A stretch of DNA of 64,000 nt from Duganella sp. BJB476 (GCF_003416895.1 NZ_QVIO01000001.1:992001-1056000); one strand, 5' to 3'. Positions 9,242 to 18,505 are shown, numbered from the stretch's first letter. A program made the numbers and translations. Notes: a model not told the origin generated them from the letters alone.

Positions 9242-10909
9242 ATGGTCAACGATATCGAAAATGTAACACCCGAGAATAACGACGACGCCGGCTCCACGGC
9301 CAACGCCAGGACCCCGGCCCTGATCGCACGTGAAGTCCAGCGCCGCCGCACCTTCGGCATCATTTCCCACCCGGATGCCGGTAAGACCACGCTGACGGAA
9401 AAACTGCTGCTGTTCTCGGGCGCGATCCAGATGGCCGGCACGGTCAAGGCGCGCAAGAGCGGCCGCCACGCCACCTCCGACTGGATGGAAATCGAGAAGC
9501 AGCGCGGCATTTCCGTCGCTTCGTCGGTGATGCAGTTCGAGTTCCGCGACCACGTGGTCAACCTGCTCGACACCCCCGGCCACCAGGACTTCTCGGAAGA
9601 CACCTACCGCGTGCTGACGGCGGTCGACTCGGCGCTGATGGTGATCGACGCCGCCAAGGGCGTGGAAGCGCAGACCATCAAGCTGCTCGACGTCTGCCGC
9701 ATGCGCAACACGCCGATCGTCACCTTCATGAACAAGATGGACCGCGAAACCCGCGATCCGCTGGAACTGCTCGACGAGCTGGAATCGGTGCTGAAGATCC
9801 AGTGCGCGCCGGTGACCTGGCCTATCGGCATGGGCAAGAACTTCCGCGGCGTGTACCACCTGCTGAACGACACCATCATGCTGTTCAAGGCCGGCGAGGA
9901 AAAAGCCGACGGCGCCTTCGAGATCATCAAGGGCATCGACAATCCGCGCCTGCAGGAGATGTTCCCGCTGGAGATGGACCAGTTGAAGATGGAAGTGGAG
10001 CTGGTGCACGGCGCCTCGCATCCGTTCGACCTGGAGCAGTTCCTGGCCGGCGTGCAGACGCCGGTGTTCTTCGGTTCCGCGATCAACAACTTCGGCGTGC
10101 GCGAGATCCTGTCGGCGCTGGTCGACTGGGCTCCGGCCCCGCGCGAGCGCGACGCCACCGTGCGTTCGGTCGATCCGAAGGAAGAGCCGTTCACCGGTTT
10201 CGTGTTCAAGATCCAGGCCAATATGGACCCGGCCCACCGCGACCGCATCGCCTTCCTGCGCGTGTGCTCCGGCCGTTTCGAGCGCGGCATGAAGGTCAAG
10301 CACCTGCGCCTGGGTCGCGAGATCAAGGTATCGTCGGTGGTGACGTTCATGGCGTCCTCGCGCGAGCAGGTGGAAGAGGCGTACGCCGGCGACATCATCG
10401 GCCTGCCCAACCACGGCAATATGCAGATCGGCGATTCCTTCTCCGAAGGCGAGCTGCTGACCTTCACCGGCATTCCGTACTTCGCGCCGGACTTCTTCCG
10501 CTCGGTGCGCATCCGTAACCCGCTGAAAATCAAGCAGCTGCACAAGGGCTTGCAGCAGCTGGGCGAGGAGGGCGCGGTGCAGGTCTTCAAGCCGGTGCAG
10601 GGCGGCGAGCTGGTACTGGGCGCGGTCGGCGTGCTGCAGTTCGAAGTGGTCGCCAGCCGTTTGATGAACGAGTACGGCGTCGACGCCGTGTTCGAAGGCA
10701 CCAGCATCAGCAGCGCGCGCTGGGTTTCCAGCGACGACAAGAAAGCGCTGTCGGACTTCGAGGACGCATTGGGCCACAACGTCGCCTACGACGCCGCCGG
10801 CAACCTGGCCTACCTGGCCACCTCCGGCGTCAACCTGCGCCTGACCCAGGAACGCTGGCCCAAGCTGCAATTCCACGCCACCCGCGAGCACTCGGCCAAG
10901 CTGGTGTAA
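9242..10909 (+). CDS. prfC: Peptide chain release factor 3
   Basis: A 555-residue translational GTPase of the RF3 family. The G motifs are present: P-loop [16 protein letters not shown], switch [16 protein letters not shown], and NKMDRE, followed by RF3-type domains II and III. RF3 uses GTP to remove RF1 or RF2 from the ribosome after peptide release. The N-terminus carries an extra acidic, Asn-rich stretch of about 28 residues before the conserved [16 protein letters not shown] block, so the true start could be later, although no closer ATG is seen. It is a single gene bounded by its own terminator. Confidence 0.97.
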   Translation: MVNDIENVTPENNDDAGSTANARTPALIAREVQRRRTFGIISHPDAGKTTLTEKLLLFSGAIQMAGTVKARKSGRHATSDWMEIEKQRGISVASSVMQFEFRDHVVNLLDTPGHQDFSEDTYRVLTAVDSALMVIDAAKGVEAQTIKLLDVCRMRNTPIVTFMNKMDRETRDPLELLDELESVLKIQCAPVTWPIGMGKNFRGVYHLLNDTIMLFKAGEEKADGAFEIIKGIDNPRLQEMFPLEMDQLKMEVELVHGASHPFDLEQFLAGVQTPVFFGSAINNFGVREILSALVDWAPAPRERDATVRSVDPKEEPFTGFVFKIQANMDPAHRDRIAFLRVCSGRFERGMKVKHLRLGREIKVSSVVTFMASSREQVEEAYAGDIIGLPNHGNMQIGDSFSEGELLTFTGIPYFAPDFFRSVRIRNPLKIKQLHKGLQQLGEEGAVQVFKPVQGGELVLGAVGVLQFEVVASRLMNEYGVDAVFEGTSISSARWVSSDDKKALSDFEDALGHNVAYDAAGNLAYLATSGVNLRLTQERWPKLQFHATREHSAKLV

Positions 10910-10923
10910 GCACGCTATAAGCC

Positions 10924-10952
10924 GCCGGTGCGTCCTGCACCGGCGTTTTTTT
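10924..10952 (+). terminator. Intrinsic terminator of prfC
   Basis: An 8-bp stem GCCGGTGC/GCACCGGC with a 5-base loop is followed by G and seven Ts, 15 bases after the prfC stop. Confidence 0.9.
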
Positions 10953-10966
10953 CCTTCCGATTTAGT

Positions 10967-11012
10967 TTGACACGGGGCGTTTTTCGGCATAATGTATTAG
11001 TCAACTAATACA
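10967..11012 (+). promoter_or_regulatory. Promoter and palindromic operator of the ytrA-type operon
   Basis: A TTGACA -35 box (10967-10972) is followed by CATAAT (10988-10993, 15-base spacer) or the overlapping TAATGT (17-base spacer). Immediately after lies a perfect inverted repeat with 9-bp arms, TGTATTAGT (10993-11001) and ACTAATACA (11004-11012), around a CA centre. It covers the -10 end and the likely transcription start, 13 bases before the regulator's ATG. This is where a GntR/YtrA repressor would be expected to bind its own operon. Confidence 0.75.
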
Positions 11013-11025
11013 CCGATACAAAACG

Positions 11026-11418
11026 ATGACCTCCCACACCGCCTCCCTCTACTCGATTGCGACCGGTTCGTCCGAGCCGATCTATCGCCAGCTGATCGAG
11101 CAGACCCGCCGCCTGCTGGCCGCCCGCGTGCTGGCGCCGGGCGACGTGCTGCCGTCGGTGCGCGAGGTGGCGCTGGCGCTGGCCGTCAATCCGATGACCG
11201 TGTCCAAGGCCTACAACATGATGGAGACCGAAGGCCTGCTGTCGCGCAGCCGCGGCATCGGCATGCTGGTGGCCGAGCGCAGGGCGCACAGCGCCCGTGA
11301 ACGCGAGGCCCTGCTGCGGCCCACGCTGGAACGGGCCGCCGAAGAGGCGCGCCAGCTGGAACTCGATCCCGACGCCGTACTTGCACTGTTCAATAAAATC
11401 CTCAAGGAAGAACTATGA
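11026..11418 (+). CDS. GntR-family transcriptional regulator, YtrA subfamily
   Basis: A 130-residue protein. Residues about 15-80 form the GntR winged helix-turn-helix (PIYRQLIEQTRRLLAAR ... LPSVREVALALAVNPMTVSKAY). Only a short helical tail follows instead of a ligand-binding domain, which defines the YtrA subfamily. Such regulators normally sit at the head of an ABC transporter operon and repress it, as here: its stop overlaps the ATPase start (ATGA). The upstream palindrome is the candidate operator. The inducer is unknown; in other bacteria YtrA-type systems often respond to cell-envelope antibiotics. Confidence 0.9.
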   Translation: MTSHTASLYSIATGSSEPIYRQLIEQTRRLLAARVLAPGDVLPSVREVALALAVNPMTVSKAYNMMETEGLLSRSRGIGMLVAERRAHSAREREALLRPTLERAAEEARQLELDPDAVLALFNKILKEEL

Positions 11419-12290
11419 AACCATCGATCGTCAATGTCGCCAACCTGCATAAATCGTTCGGCGGCCAGCAGGTGTTGCAGGGCGTGAGCTGGGACATCGC
11501 GCCCGGCAAGGTGGTCGGCCTGCTGGGCCGCAACGGCGCCGGCAAATCGACGCTGCTCGAATGCCTGCTCGGCCTGCGCGAAGCCGATGCCGGCGCCAGC
11601 ACGCTGTTCGGCCAGCCCGCCACGCAGCTGGGCGACGAGGCGCGTGCCTGGATCGGCTACGTGCCGCAGAAGTCGGAGCTGTTCGAGTGGCTGACGCCGG
11701 TGCAGATGCTGGACTACTTCAAGGCCCTGTACCCGCACTGGAACGCCGGCAAGGTGGCCGGCCTGCTGGAGCGCTGGGGCTTCGCCGGCGAGGCGCGCCA
11801 CAAGCAGATCGGCCGTTTGTCGGGCGGCGAGAAGCAGCGCCTGTCCATCATCCGCGCGCTGGCGCACGACCCACGGCTGCTGGTGCTGGACGAACCGGTG
11901 GCCAGCCTCGATCCGGTCGGCCGCCGCGACTTCCTGCACGAGCTGGTGGACGGCGTGATCGAGCGCGATACGACGGTGATCTTCTCCACCCACATCCTGT
12001 CGGACCTGGAGCGGGTGGCGCTGGATGTGGCCTTCCTCCAGGGCGGCAAGATCACCCTGCAGGCGCCGCTGGACGAGCTGCTGGAAAGCGCGCACCGCAT
12101 CACCGGCACGGCGGCGGCGCTGGCGCGCCTGCACTTCCGCGACGAGATCCGCCGCCAGCAGGACCGCAGCGGCGGCGTCAGCATCCTGGCGCGCCTGAAC
12201 GGGCAGGAGGCCGCCGACCTGCGGGCCGGCCCCGACCTGCGGGTGGAAACCCTGAGCCTGGAAGACCTGTTCGTCGAGGTGACCAAATGA
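11415..12290 (+). CDS. ABC transporter ATP-binding protein
   Basis: A 291-residue ABC ATPase with Walker A GRNGAGKST, signature LSGGEKQRL, Walker B LLVLDEPVASLDP and an H-loop in FSTHILSDLERV. The C-terminal 80 residues resemble the extension seen in drug or lipid exporter ATPases such as CcmA/YhaQ types. It would energise the permease encoded directly downstream, whose ATG overlaps its stop. Regulation is by the upstream YtrA-type repressor. The substrate cannot be read from sequence. Confidence 0.9.
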   Translation: MKPSIVNVANLHKSFGGQQVLQGVSWDIAPGKVVGLLGRNGAGKSTLLECLLGLREADAGASTLFGQPATQLGDEARAWIGYVPQKSELFEWLTPVQMLDYFKALYPHWNAGKVAGLLERWGFAGEARHKQIGRLSGGEKQRLSIIRALAHDPRLLVLDEPVASLDPVGRRDFLHELVDGVIERDTTVIFSTHILSDLERVALDVAFLQGGKITLQAPLDELLESAHRITGTAAALARLHFRDEIRRQQDRSGGVSILARLNGQEAADLRAGPDLRVETLSLEDLFVEVTK

Positions 12291-13720
12291 ACGGCGCCTA
12301 TACGCAACTGCTGTTGCAGGTGGTGCGCGACCGCTGCGCCACCCGCATGATGGTGCGCATCAGCGCATTGCTGCTGGCGGGAGCTTTGGTGGTTGCGCTG
12401 GTGGTCAGCAGCCTGCAGGCGCACCTGGAGCTGATGTGGCAGGCGCCGCTCGGCATGCTGACGATGCTGATCGTGATGTGGTGCGGCGCCTACCTGAAAA
12501 GCGCCGTGCAGCAAAATCACCCGGCCTACGCCTGCCTGGTGCCGCAGCTGCGCCGCCGCCTGATCGTGCTGACCGTGGTGTTGTTCGCGGCATGCGCACT
12601 GGCGGTGGCGGCCATGGCGGCGGCGGTGTTCGGGCATTTCGGTTATGCGCTGGTCGGCGCCGGAGCGTTTTTCTGCTACATCCTGTACGCCCAGCGCTAC
12701 ACGGTGCTGGCGTTCCTGCCCACGCTGATCATCTTCGGCTCGCTGTCGCTGAAGGCCTGGCTGGCCGCGCTGTGGCAAAACCTGGCCGCGCTGGGCGAAC
12801 CGGCGCTGGCGGGCATGGGACTGATCGCCGTGGCCGCGCTGGGTGGCGCCGGCATACAGCTGGTATTCCCACGCGGCGGCGACCGTCACTGGGCCTGGCA
12901 TGCGCGCCACGCCGCGCTGATACGGCGGATGCAGGGCGGGGTGCTGAAACCCGAGGATGCCGGCGCCTGCAACCGTTTCAGCATGCTGCTGCGCTTCGGC
13001 TACCGTGCCACCTTGCGCCGCGACAGCCAGCGCGGCGCCACGCAGGCGCGCATGCTGATGCACACCATGGGCCCGACCGCGTATGAGGGCGGCTACCTCG
13101 CCTATCTGCTGCTGGTGACGGTGGTGGCCGCAGGCGTGGTGCTGTACGCCGGCGCCGACATGCCGGCGGTGCGGGAGATGATGCACACCCTGGTCATGCA
13201 GATTTGCCTGCTGGTGGCGGTGGTGTTGTACGCGGCCGATCTGCTCAAGAGCGCAAGCCGCCATGGCGCGGAGCAGGCGCTGTTTTTCCTGGCGCCGCGC
13301 GCGCCCGTTGCGGCGCAGGTCAACCGCATGCTGGGCGCCGCTTTGCTGGCGCGGTTCCTGCGCGTGTGGCTGCTGGCTTGCGCCGTCGCCTTCGTGGTCG
13401 ACATGCTGTTGATCGGTGCGCCGAGGATCTACGGCTCCACCTTTTTGCTGGCGGCGCTGCTGCTGCCGTTTTCTTGCGTACTGCTGCGGGATTACGCGGT
13501 CATACCCGCATCGCACCGCCAGATGACGACGGTGGCCTGGACGTTTGTAGCGATGCTGGCCTACCTGGCCGCGCTGGCGGCCGAGAACAAGCTGCCAGAG
13601 CTGCCCTTGTTCTGGATCGGCGGCGCCATCATGCTGGTGACCTTGCTGGTGCTGCGCTGGCGGTGGCAACGCCTGGTGGCGCTGCCGGCGGTGCTGCCCG
13701 CCGGCCGCTTGCTGACCTGA
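12287..13720 (+). CDS. ABC-2-type permease subunit
   Basis: A 477-residue polytopic membrane protein with roughly ten hydrophobic segments (for example SALLLAGALVVALVVSSL and LLLVTVVAAGVVLYAGA). It starts at ATG 12287, overlapping the ATPase stop by four bases. The position after a YtrA regulator and a single ABC ATPase makes it the membrane partner of an exporter. I see no strong family motif beyond the membrane topology. A soluble stretch near the middle (FPRGGDRHWAWHARHAALIRR region) probably lies in the cytoplasm and could contact the ATPase. It ends 20 bases from the end of a convergent broken gene. Confidence 0.8.
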   Translation: MNGAYTQLLLQVVRDRCATRMMVRISALLLAGALVVALVVSSLQAHLELMWQAPLGMLTMLIVMWCGAYLKSAVQQNHPAYACLVPQLRRRLIVLTVVLFAACALAVAAMAAAVFGHFGYALVGAGAFFCYILYAQRYTVLAFLPTLIIFGSLSLKAWLAALWQNLAALGEPALAGMGLIAVAALGGAGIQLVFPRGGDRHWAWHARHAALIRRMQGGVLKPEDAGACNRFSMLLRFGYRATLRRDSQRGATQARMLMHTMGPTAYEGGYLAYLLLVTVVAAGVVLYAGADMPAVREMMHTLVMQICLLVAVVLYAADLLKSASRHGAEQALFFLAPRAPVAAQVNRMLGAALLARFLRVWLLACAVAFVVDMLLIGAPRIYGSTFLLAALLLPFSCVLLRDYAVIPASHRQMTTVAWTFVAMLAYLAALAAENKLPELPLFWIGGAIMLVTLLVLRWRWQRLVALPAVLPAGRLLT

Positions 13721-13739
13721 ATGACCTGAAGCCGGGCCC

Positions 13740-14444
13740 TTAGTTGGACTGAAACACCAACCCCAGCGTGACCACCGGCTCGCCGCCGCCGCGCGCCAGG
13801 CGCCGGCCCCAGGTGGCGTCGATCTACAAGCGGTCCGGGATCAGCGCGCGGGCGATGCCGAACTGGTAGCGCGAGCCGCTGTGCTGGCGGCCGAATACTT
13901 CGGCCGTCAAGGTGTGGCGTTGGTCCAGCCTGAACTGGGCGCCGCTGCCCCAGGTGGCGTGGTGCCGGCGGCTGGTCTCCCCATGCACGACGCCTGCGTT
14001 GAAATGCAGTAGCACGGCGTCGTCGCGCAGCGATATGCTGAGCGGGATGTTGAGCGACAAGTCGCCGTCGCCACCGCTACCGGCGCGGAACTGGTCGGCC
14101 AGCACCAGGCCCAGGCCCCAGCCGTTGCTCTCCAGCGGTTTGAACACGGTCTTGGCCTGCAGCCGGAAGTGATGCGTGGTCTGGCTGCGCGGGCCGGAGG
14201 TATCGTCGGCCCAGGCGCCGCCGATCGCCAGCTCCCAATCGCCACCGACGTTGCAGGCGGGTGTGGCCCAGTATTCGGACAAGTGCTCGGCGCGCAACGC
14301 GTAGGTCTCCAGCTGGCATTGTCCGGGAGCGGCGATGGCGGCGTCGTCGACCGTCATCGGACGGCCAGCATGGGCGGCGGGGCAGGCCAGCAGGCCGGCC
14401 AGCACGCAAGCGGCTGCGCGGGCCGGGAGTAGCGCAAAGGTCAT
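13740..14444 (-). pseudogene. Outer-membrane-type protein interrupted by an in-frame TAG
   Basis: The intact part (14444 down to 13824) encodes 206 residues: a signal peptide ending near HAG and a run of alternating polar and hydrophobic beta strands like small outer-membrane proteins. It stops at TAG (13824-13826). Reading on in the same frame gives 27 more codons, starting IDATWGRRLARGGGEP and ending in a final strand VVTLGLVFQSN, then TAA at 13740-13742. Terminal strands of this kind are needed for barrel insertion. A single CAG to TAG change would explain it; sequencing error or a tolerated truncation are alternatives. No close neighbour shares its strand as an operon. Confidence 0.65.
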
Positions 14445-14511
14445 CGGTGCTCAGTTTTCAACGAGGGCGTAGATGGCCACTCTAACGCCCGCAGATGAAA
14501 TCGTGATGACA

Positions 14512-14928
14512 CTATTTGGCCGGCGTGGCCAGCGGCTTGCCTTTCTCGACCACATACACGCCGACCAGCTTGAGCGGGCCCTTGCCGACGTTGATGGCGT
14601 CATGCACGGTGCCGGCCGGGATCACGAAGGCTTCGCCGGCCTTGACCCGGCGCGGGTCCTCGCCGTCGATGCGCAATTCGCCTTCGCCTTCCATCACGTA
14701 GCTGATTTCGTCGCCGGGATGCGAGTGGCGGCCGGCGGTGGCGCCGGCGTCCAGTTCGACCCTGGCGACGACCGCCTCGCGGCCCGGCACGGAAACGTCG
14801 GCTTTCTGGATCACGGTGCGGCGGATGGCGGAGGCTTGAGTTTGAGCCTGGACCGCGCCGGCGCCGATGGCAAGCAGCAGGGCGGCGACGGCGGGCAGGG
14901 TGTGGCGGGCGAACGAGACAGGGGGCAT
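14512..14928 (-). CDS. Periplasmic cupin-domain protein
   Basis: A 138-residue protein with a signal peptide (residues 1-28, ending AVQA) and a single cupin barrel. The metal-binding pattern is visible: His68, His70 and Glu74 in GRHSHPGDEISY, and His109 in PAGTVHDAIN. Single-domain cupins range from small dioxygenases to sugar or metal binding proteins, so the reaction is not predictable. Secretion suggests a role in the periplasm. It follows a small membrane protein gene on the same strand after a GC hairpin. Confidence 0.85.
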   Translation of the reverse strand: MPPVSFARHTLPAVAALLLAIGAGAVQAQTQASAIRRTVIQKADVSVPGREAVVARVELDAGATAGRHSHPGDEISYVMEGEGELRIDGEDPRRVKAGEAFVIPAGTVHDAINVGKGPLKLVGVYVVEKGKPLATPAK

Positions 14929-14951
14929 GGCGCATCCTTTCTGGTAAGTGG

Positions 14952-14970
14952 CGGCGCCGGGAGGGCGCCG
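14952..14970 (-). other. GC-rich hairpin between two minus-strand genes
   Basis: CGGCGCC and GGCGCCG form a 7-bp stem with a 5-base loop, downstream of the membrane protein gene and upstream of the cupin gene. There is no T-tract on either side, so termination is uncertain. Confidence 0.35.
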
Positions 14971-14995
14971 GCCGATTGTACGCCCTTGCGCTGCG

Positions 14996-15325
14996 CTAGC
15001 GGTGGCGTCCCAGCCACAGCGCGTCGGCCACGGAGCCGATCCAGCAGACGAAGCAGACCAGCGCCGCGCCGTTGGTGGCCGGGTTGTCGATGCCGGAGCT
15101 GTGCACGCGCTCGAGGATCAGCAGCGGATCGAGCGGCAGCTTGCCGCTATTGAGTTCGGTGATCAGCGTATCGACCAGCGCCAGCGTGGCGCGCAGCAGG
15201 TAGCCGGCCGCCAGCAGCGTCGGCACGATGAACAGCAGGCCGCGTATGCCGCGCCGCAGGGCCAGGTGGCCCAGGCCGGGAAACAGCAATGCCGAGATGA
15301 GTGCGGCCTTGATCGATGCTTTCAT
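14996..15325 (-). CDS. Small membrane protein of unknown function
   Basis: A 109-residue protein with hydrophobic segments at about 5-20, 24-50 and 82-100 (for example LLFIVPTLLAAGYLL and ALVCFVCWIGSVADALWLG). The pattern FPGLGHLALRRGIRGLLFI, a Gly-rich turn followed by a basic loop, is reminiscent of small DUF-type membrane proteins with a 'PGLGH' motif, but I cannot name the family. I chose ATG 15325, preceded by AGGA, over an upstream ATG at 15358. No functional clue comes from its neighbours. Confidence 0.7.
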   Translation of the reverse strand: MKASIKAALISALLFPGLGHLALRRGIRGLLFIVPTLLAAGYLLRATLALVDTLITELNSGKLPLDPLLILERVHSSGIDNPATNGAALVCFVCWIGSVADALWLGRHR

Positions 15326-15413
15326 GAACGTCCTGTGGTTGGCCTTGACTAAGCGCAAGATTGCGCTGTTGCATGCGGCGTAGATTACAACATCTTACCT
15401 GCCGGAGTGAATC

Positions 15414-15851
15414 ATGCGCGCTTTATTCGGTATCGCCCTGTTGTTGTGCCCTGTGTGCGTGCACGCCGCCCCCAATGAGAAAGATGCGGTAGCGCTGGCC
15501 GAGAAGGGCGCGCAATTCGTGCGCGCGCACGGCAAGGCCGAGATGATCGCCCGCATCAACCGCAAGGACCCGGAATTCAACCAGGGCGCCTTGTACCTGG
15601 CCATGCGCGACCTGGAAGGGATCACCATCGCCCACCCGACCACGGCGCTGATCGGCAAGAACCTGCTGGACGTGCCGGACGCCGACGGCAAGCCGTTCCG
15701 CCAGGAGATGCTGGCGCTGGCCAAGGGCAAGGGCTTCGGCTGGGTCGACTACAAGTTCCGCAATCCGCAAACGGGCAAGGTGGAGGCCAAGAGCACCTAC
15801 GTGCTGCGGGTCGAGGACGTATCGCTGGAAGCCGGCATCTACAAGCACTAA
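15414..15851 (+). CDS. Periplasmic single-Cache (sCache_2-like) protein
   Basis: A 145-residue secreted protein with a signal peptide ending VHAA and one Cache-like fold. Typical elements are GALYLAMRDLEGITIAHP, the LIGKNLLDVPDADGKPF turn, and GFGWVDYKFRNPQTGKVEAKSTYV. Cache domains usually bind small ligands as the periplasmic part of chemoreceptors and kinases. Here the domain is a separate soluble protein, encoded nine bases before a chemoreceptor gene, so it may act as a binding protein that docks on that receptor. RBS-like GGAG precedes the ATG. Confidence 0.85.
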   Translation: MRALFGIALLLCPVCVHAAPNEKDAVALAEKGAQFVRAHGKAEMIARINRKDPEFNQGALYLAMRDLEGITIAHPTTALIGKNLLDVPDADGKPFRQEMLALAKGKGFGWVDYKFRNPQTGKVEAKSTYVLRVEDVSLEAGIYKH

Positions 15852-15860
15852 GCCGTGGAC

Positions 15861-17489
15861 ATGCTCAGCAAACTGCGGATAGGGCCCAAGCTGCTGCTGG
15901 CGCCGGGAGTGGTGCTGATCCTGCTGATCGCGCTGTCGGCCGGCGCCTTCGTCGGCCTGGTGCGGCAAAACCACCGCCTGGACGACATGGTGCAGCAGCG
16001 CGCCGTGCGGCTGAAGGCGGCGGCCGACCTGGTGGCGGGCGCCAACCGCGCGCATACCGAGATCTACCAGCTGCTCACCTGGATCAATGCCAGCTTCTCG
16101 CCGGCGCGCATCGATGCGCTGGTGCGCGACATCCACGCCCGCCACGCCACGCTGGACCGCCAGTTCGCGCAGCTGGAGATGGCGACCCAGGGCGATCCGG
16201 CCGAGCGCCGCTTCGTCGCCCAATCGCAGGCGGCGCATACGCTGTACGTGAAGGCGATCGGCGACGTCATCGAGTTGAGCATGGCCGATCAATCGATGGC
16301 GACCAACGCCATGTCCAAGGCCGAGCGGGCGTTCGACGTGGTGGCGCGGCGGCTGGAGGAGTTGTCGCGGCTGGAGCAGGCGCTCAGCGCGCGCGCCTAC
16401 AACGACGCCGAGGCCGAGTTCAGGACGCTGTCGACCGTGATGCCGGCGGTGGTGGTGCTGTCGATCACGCTGTCGTTGCTGGTGACGATGGCGGTGCGGC
16501 GCGCGCTGCTGAAGGAGGTCAGCGAGATCGGCGCGGCCGCCATCGATCTGGCCGAGGGCAACCTGACGGTGAAGAACCGGGTCTACGGCAAGGACGAAAT
16601 CGCCGAGACGTCGCGCGCGCTGGACACCAGCATCCGCAACCTGAACACCACGTTGAAGACCATCCTGGCGTCGGCGCAGTCGATCGACACGGCCTCGCGC
16701 GAGATCGCGCAGGGCAATGTCGACCTGACCCAGCGCACCGAAGCGCAGGCCAGCACGCTGGAGGAGGCCAGCAGCTCGATGCAGGAGCTGAGCGCCACCG
16801 TCACCCAGACCGCCAACAACGCGCAGCTGGCCAACCAGCTGGCGCGCTGCGCCACCAACTTCGCGGTGCGCGGCGGCAGCGTGGTGCAGCGGCTGGTGGT
16901 GACGATGGCGGCGATACGCGGCAGCTCGCGCAAGGTGGTGGAAATCGTCGGCGTGATCGATGGCATCGCCTTCCAGACCAATCTGCTGGCCTTGAACGCG
17001 GCGGTGGAGGCGGCGCGCGCGGGCGAGCACGGCGAGGGCTTCGCGCTGGTGGCGGGCGAGGTGCGCACGCTGGCGCAGCGTTCGGCCACGGCGGCGCAGG
17101 AGATCAAGGCCTTGATCGCCGAGTCGGTGGCGGAGATCGAAGGCGGCAGCCGTTCGGTGGAGGAAGCCGGCAGCAGCATGGCGGAGATCGTGGCGTCGGT
17201 GCAGCAGGTGGGCGATATCATCGACCAGGTCAGCACCGCCAGCGCGGTGCAAGCGCAGGGTTTGCAGGGAATGCATCAGGCCATCGTCGAGATGGATCAG
17301 GTGACGCAGCAGAAGCTGGCGCTGGTAGAACAAGCCGCCAGCGCGGCATCGGGTTTGCAGCGGCAGGCGGTCAATCTATCGAAGGCGGTGGCGATGTTCA
17401 AACTGGATGAAGGCATGGAGCCGCCACCCAAACTCCCGGACGGCTCCCCTCGTGTTGTGCGCCTGCGACTGGCGTCGGTGCGTAATTGA
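15861..17489 (+). CDS. Methyl-accepting chemotaxis protein
   Basis: A 542-residue receptor with a first membrane segment (about residues 10-33), a periplasmic four-helix-bundle-like domain to about 190, a second membrane segment, HAMP, and the conserved signalling hairpin [23 protein letters not shown]. It would relay ligand binding to CheA/CheW and flagellar or twitching control. The C-terminus (RLRLASVRN) lacks a CheR/CheB tether, unlike the second receptor in this window. I chose ATG 15861; GTG 15855 is possible. It lies just behind the sCache gene and its stop overlaps the next gene by four bases. Confidence 0.93.
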   Translation: MLSKLRIGPKLLLAPGVVLILLIALSAGAFVGLVRQNHRLDDMVQQRAVRLKAAADLVAGANRAHTEIYQLLTWINASFSPARIDALVRDIHARHATLDRQFAQLEMATQGDPAERRFVAQSQAAHTLYVKAIGDVIELSMADQSMATNAMSKAERAFDVVARRLEELSRLEQALSARAYNDAEAEFRTLSTVMPAVVVLSITLSLLVTMAVRRALLKEVSEIGAAAIDLAEGNLTVKNRVYGKDEIAETSRALDTSIRNLNTTLKTILASAQSIDTASREIAQGNVDLTQRTEAQASTLEEASSSMQELSATVTQTANNAQLANQLARCATNFAVRGGSVVQRLVVTMAAIRGSSRKVVEIVGVIDGIAFQTNLLALNAAVEAARAGEHGEGFALVAGEVRTLAQRSATAAQEIKALIAESVAEIEGGSRSVEEAGSSMAEIVASVQQVGDIIDQVSTASAVQAQGLQGMHQAIVEMDQVTQQKLALVEQAASAASGLQRQAVNLSKAVAMFKLDEGMEPPPKLPDGSPRVVRLRLASVRN

Positions 17490-17971
17490 GTCGCCGCTGG
17501 ACGTTTGTCGCGCTGCTCGTGACGGTCACCTTGCTGGCCAGTTACTGGCTCGGTGAGCACAATACCGAACTGGTTTCCATCGATGGCTTGCTCGCCGGAC
17601 TGCCGGCGGCGGCCGTGCTGCCGTTTATGTTGTGGAGCTGGCGGAAGTGGGGCGCATTGCTAGCGCCGTTCGCGATCTTGTTCGTTTCTATCGCGGTTTG
17701 GTTGGGAGGGGCCATCGAAGGGATATATGCCCAAAATGAGTGTGTCGGGCACGGAGAGGAGGCACGGGTGGCGCTAGCAAAACATCATGCTTCGCACGGA
17801 CGATATCCTGCCAGCTTATCGGAGCTCGACGAGAGCCTGCCTTGTAAGGTCATTCTCCCACCTGGCGTCTTGCACTACGAGCTCACGTCGACCGGTTACC
17901 ACATGTGGTTCGGCGATAAATTAGTGAGCCACGATGCGACGGAAGGCCAACCTTTTATAGCGCACAAATAA
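17486..17971 (+). CDS. Membrane protein of unknown function with pseudopilin-like tail
   Basis: A 161-residue protein with three hydrophobic segments in the first 95 residues and a soluble C-terminal part. The phrase [19 protein letters not shown] is of the kind found in pseudopilins and their relatives, but there is no prepilin leader, so this is only a resemblance. The proposed start is TTG 17486, which overlaps the chemoreceptor stop as TTGA and implies coupled translation. I do not recognise the family. It ends six bases from a convergent gene. Confidence 0.55.
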   Translation: MSRRWTFVALLVTVTLLASYWLGEHNTELVSIDGLLAGLPAAAVLPFMLWSWRKWGALLAPFAILFVSIAVWLGGAIEGIYAQNECVGHGEEARVALAKHHASHGRYPASLSELDESLPCKVILPPGVLHYELTSTGYHMWFGDKLVSHDATEGQPFIAHK

Positions 17972-17977
17972 GGTTCT

Positions 17978-18505
17978 TCAAGGATTTTCGGGAATTTTTT
18001 TCGCCGCGCGGCGCGCGGTTCGTCCAGAGTTGGACTTGTGCTGAGTGCCATCCCCGTGCAAACGCGCTATCGCCGCTTTCCGCGCCGACCGGCAGACATC
18101 GGCCTGCAGCCATTCGTCACTGCCGGGAAGGCGCAGCCAGATGGCTTTCCAGGCATTGCGGTTGCCGCTGCCGTACAGATTCGCAAAGCAGGACGGCGAT
18201 ACCACGTGCTCGCCGTATTTGATTTCCGCTCCCTTCACTGTGGCGAAATACTGCTGGTGGTCGAAGCTCGCGCGCAGCCGTGTCCCCTCTGGAAGAAAAA
18301 CCTCTTTCCATTGGTATCCCGCCTCGGACGCCGCAGCGGGCTGCTGCGGGGCTGGCGGTGCGGGATTGATGTAGTTGCGAATTGCCTCGATAACGAAGGG
18401 CTCAAGGTGAAGAGAATCCGACCAGAAATGGCCGGTGAATTCGCCTAACTCGACCAGCACATCGTCGGGTACACGAATCGGGAATTGGAGGCTATACCTA
18501 GGCAT
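17978..18505 (-). CDS. RHH-like N-terminus fused to RAMA/DUF4357-like domain
   Basis: A 175-residue basic protein. Residues 1-50 (RYSLQFPIRVPDDVLVEL ... VIEAIRNYI) follow a beta-helix-helix pattern like ribbon-helix-helix DNA-binding proteins. After a Pro/Ala linker, residues about 65-150 resemble the RAMA/DUF4357 domain found attached to restriction-modification enzymes: LPEGTRLRASF, a beta meander, VVSPSCFANLYGSGNRNAW and WKAIWLRLPG. The tail is rich in Arg/Lys. GGGAG sits about eight bases before the ATG. The domain calls are from pattern reading and need a profile search. Its upstream region carries an unusual inverted-repeat array, a candidate operator. Confidence 0.6.
   Translation of the reverse strand: MPRYSLQFPIRVPDDVLVELGEFTGHFWSDSLHLEPFVIEAIRNYINPAPPAPQQPAAASEAGYQWKEVFLPEGTRLRASFDHQQYFATVKGAEIKYGEHVVSPSCFANLYGSGNRNAWKAIWLRLPGSDEWLQADVCRSARKAAIARLHGDGTQHKSNSGRTARRAAKKIPENP

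Noticed and set aside
17486-17971. The 161-residue membrane protein considered as a pseudopilin
   Set aside because: It has three N-terminal membrane segments and no prepilin peptidase site; only a short tail phrase resembles pseudopilins.
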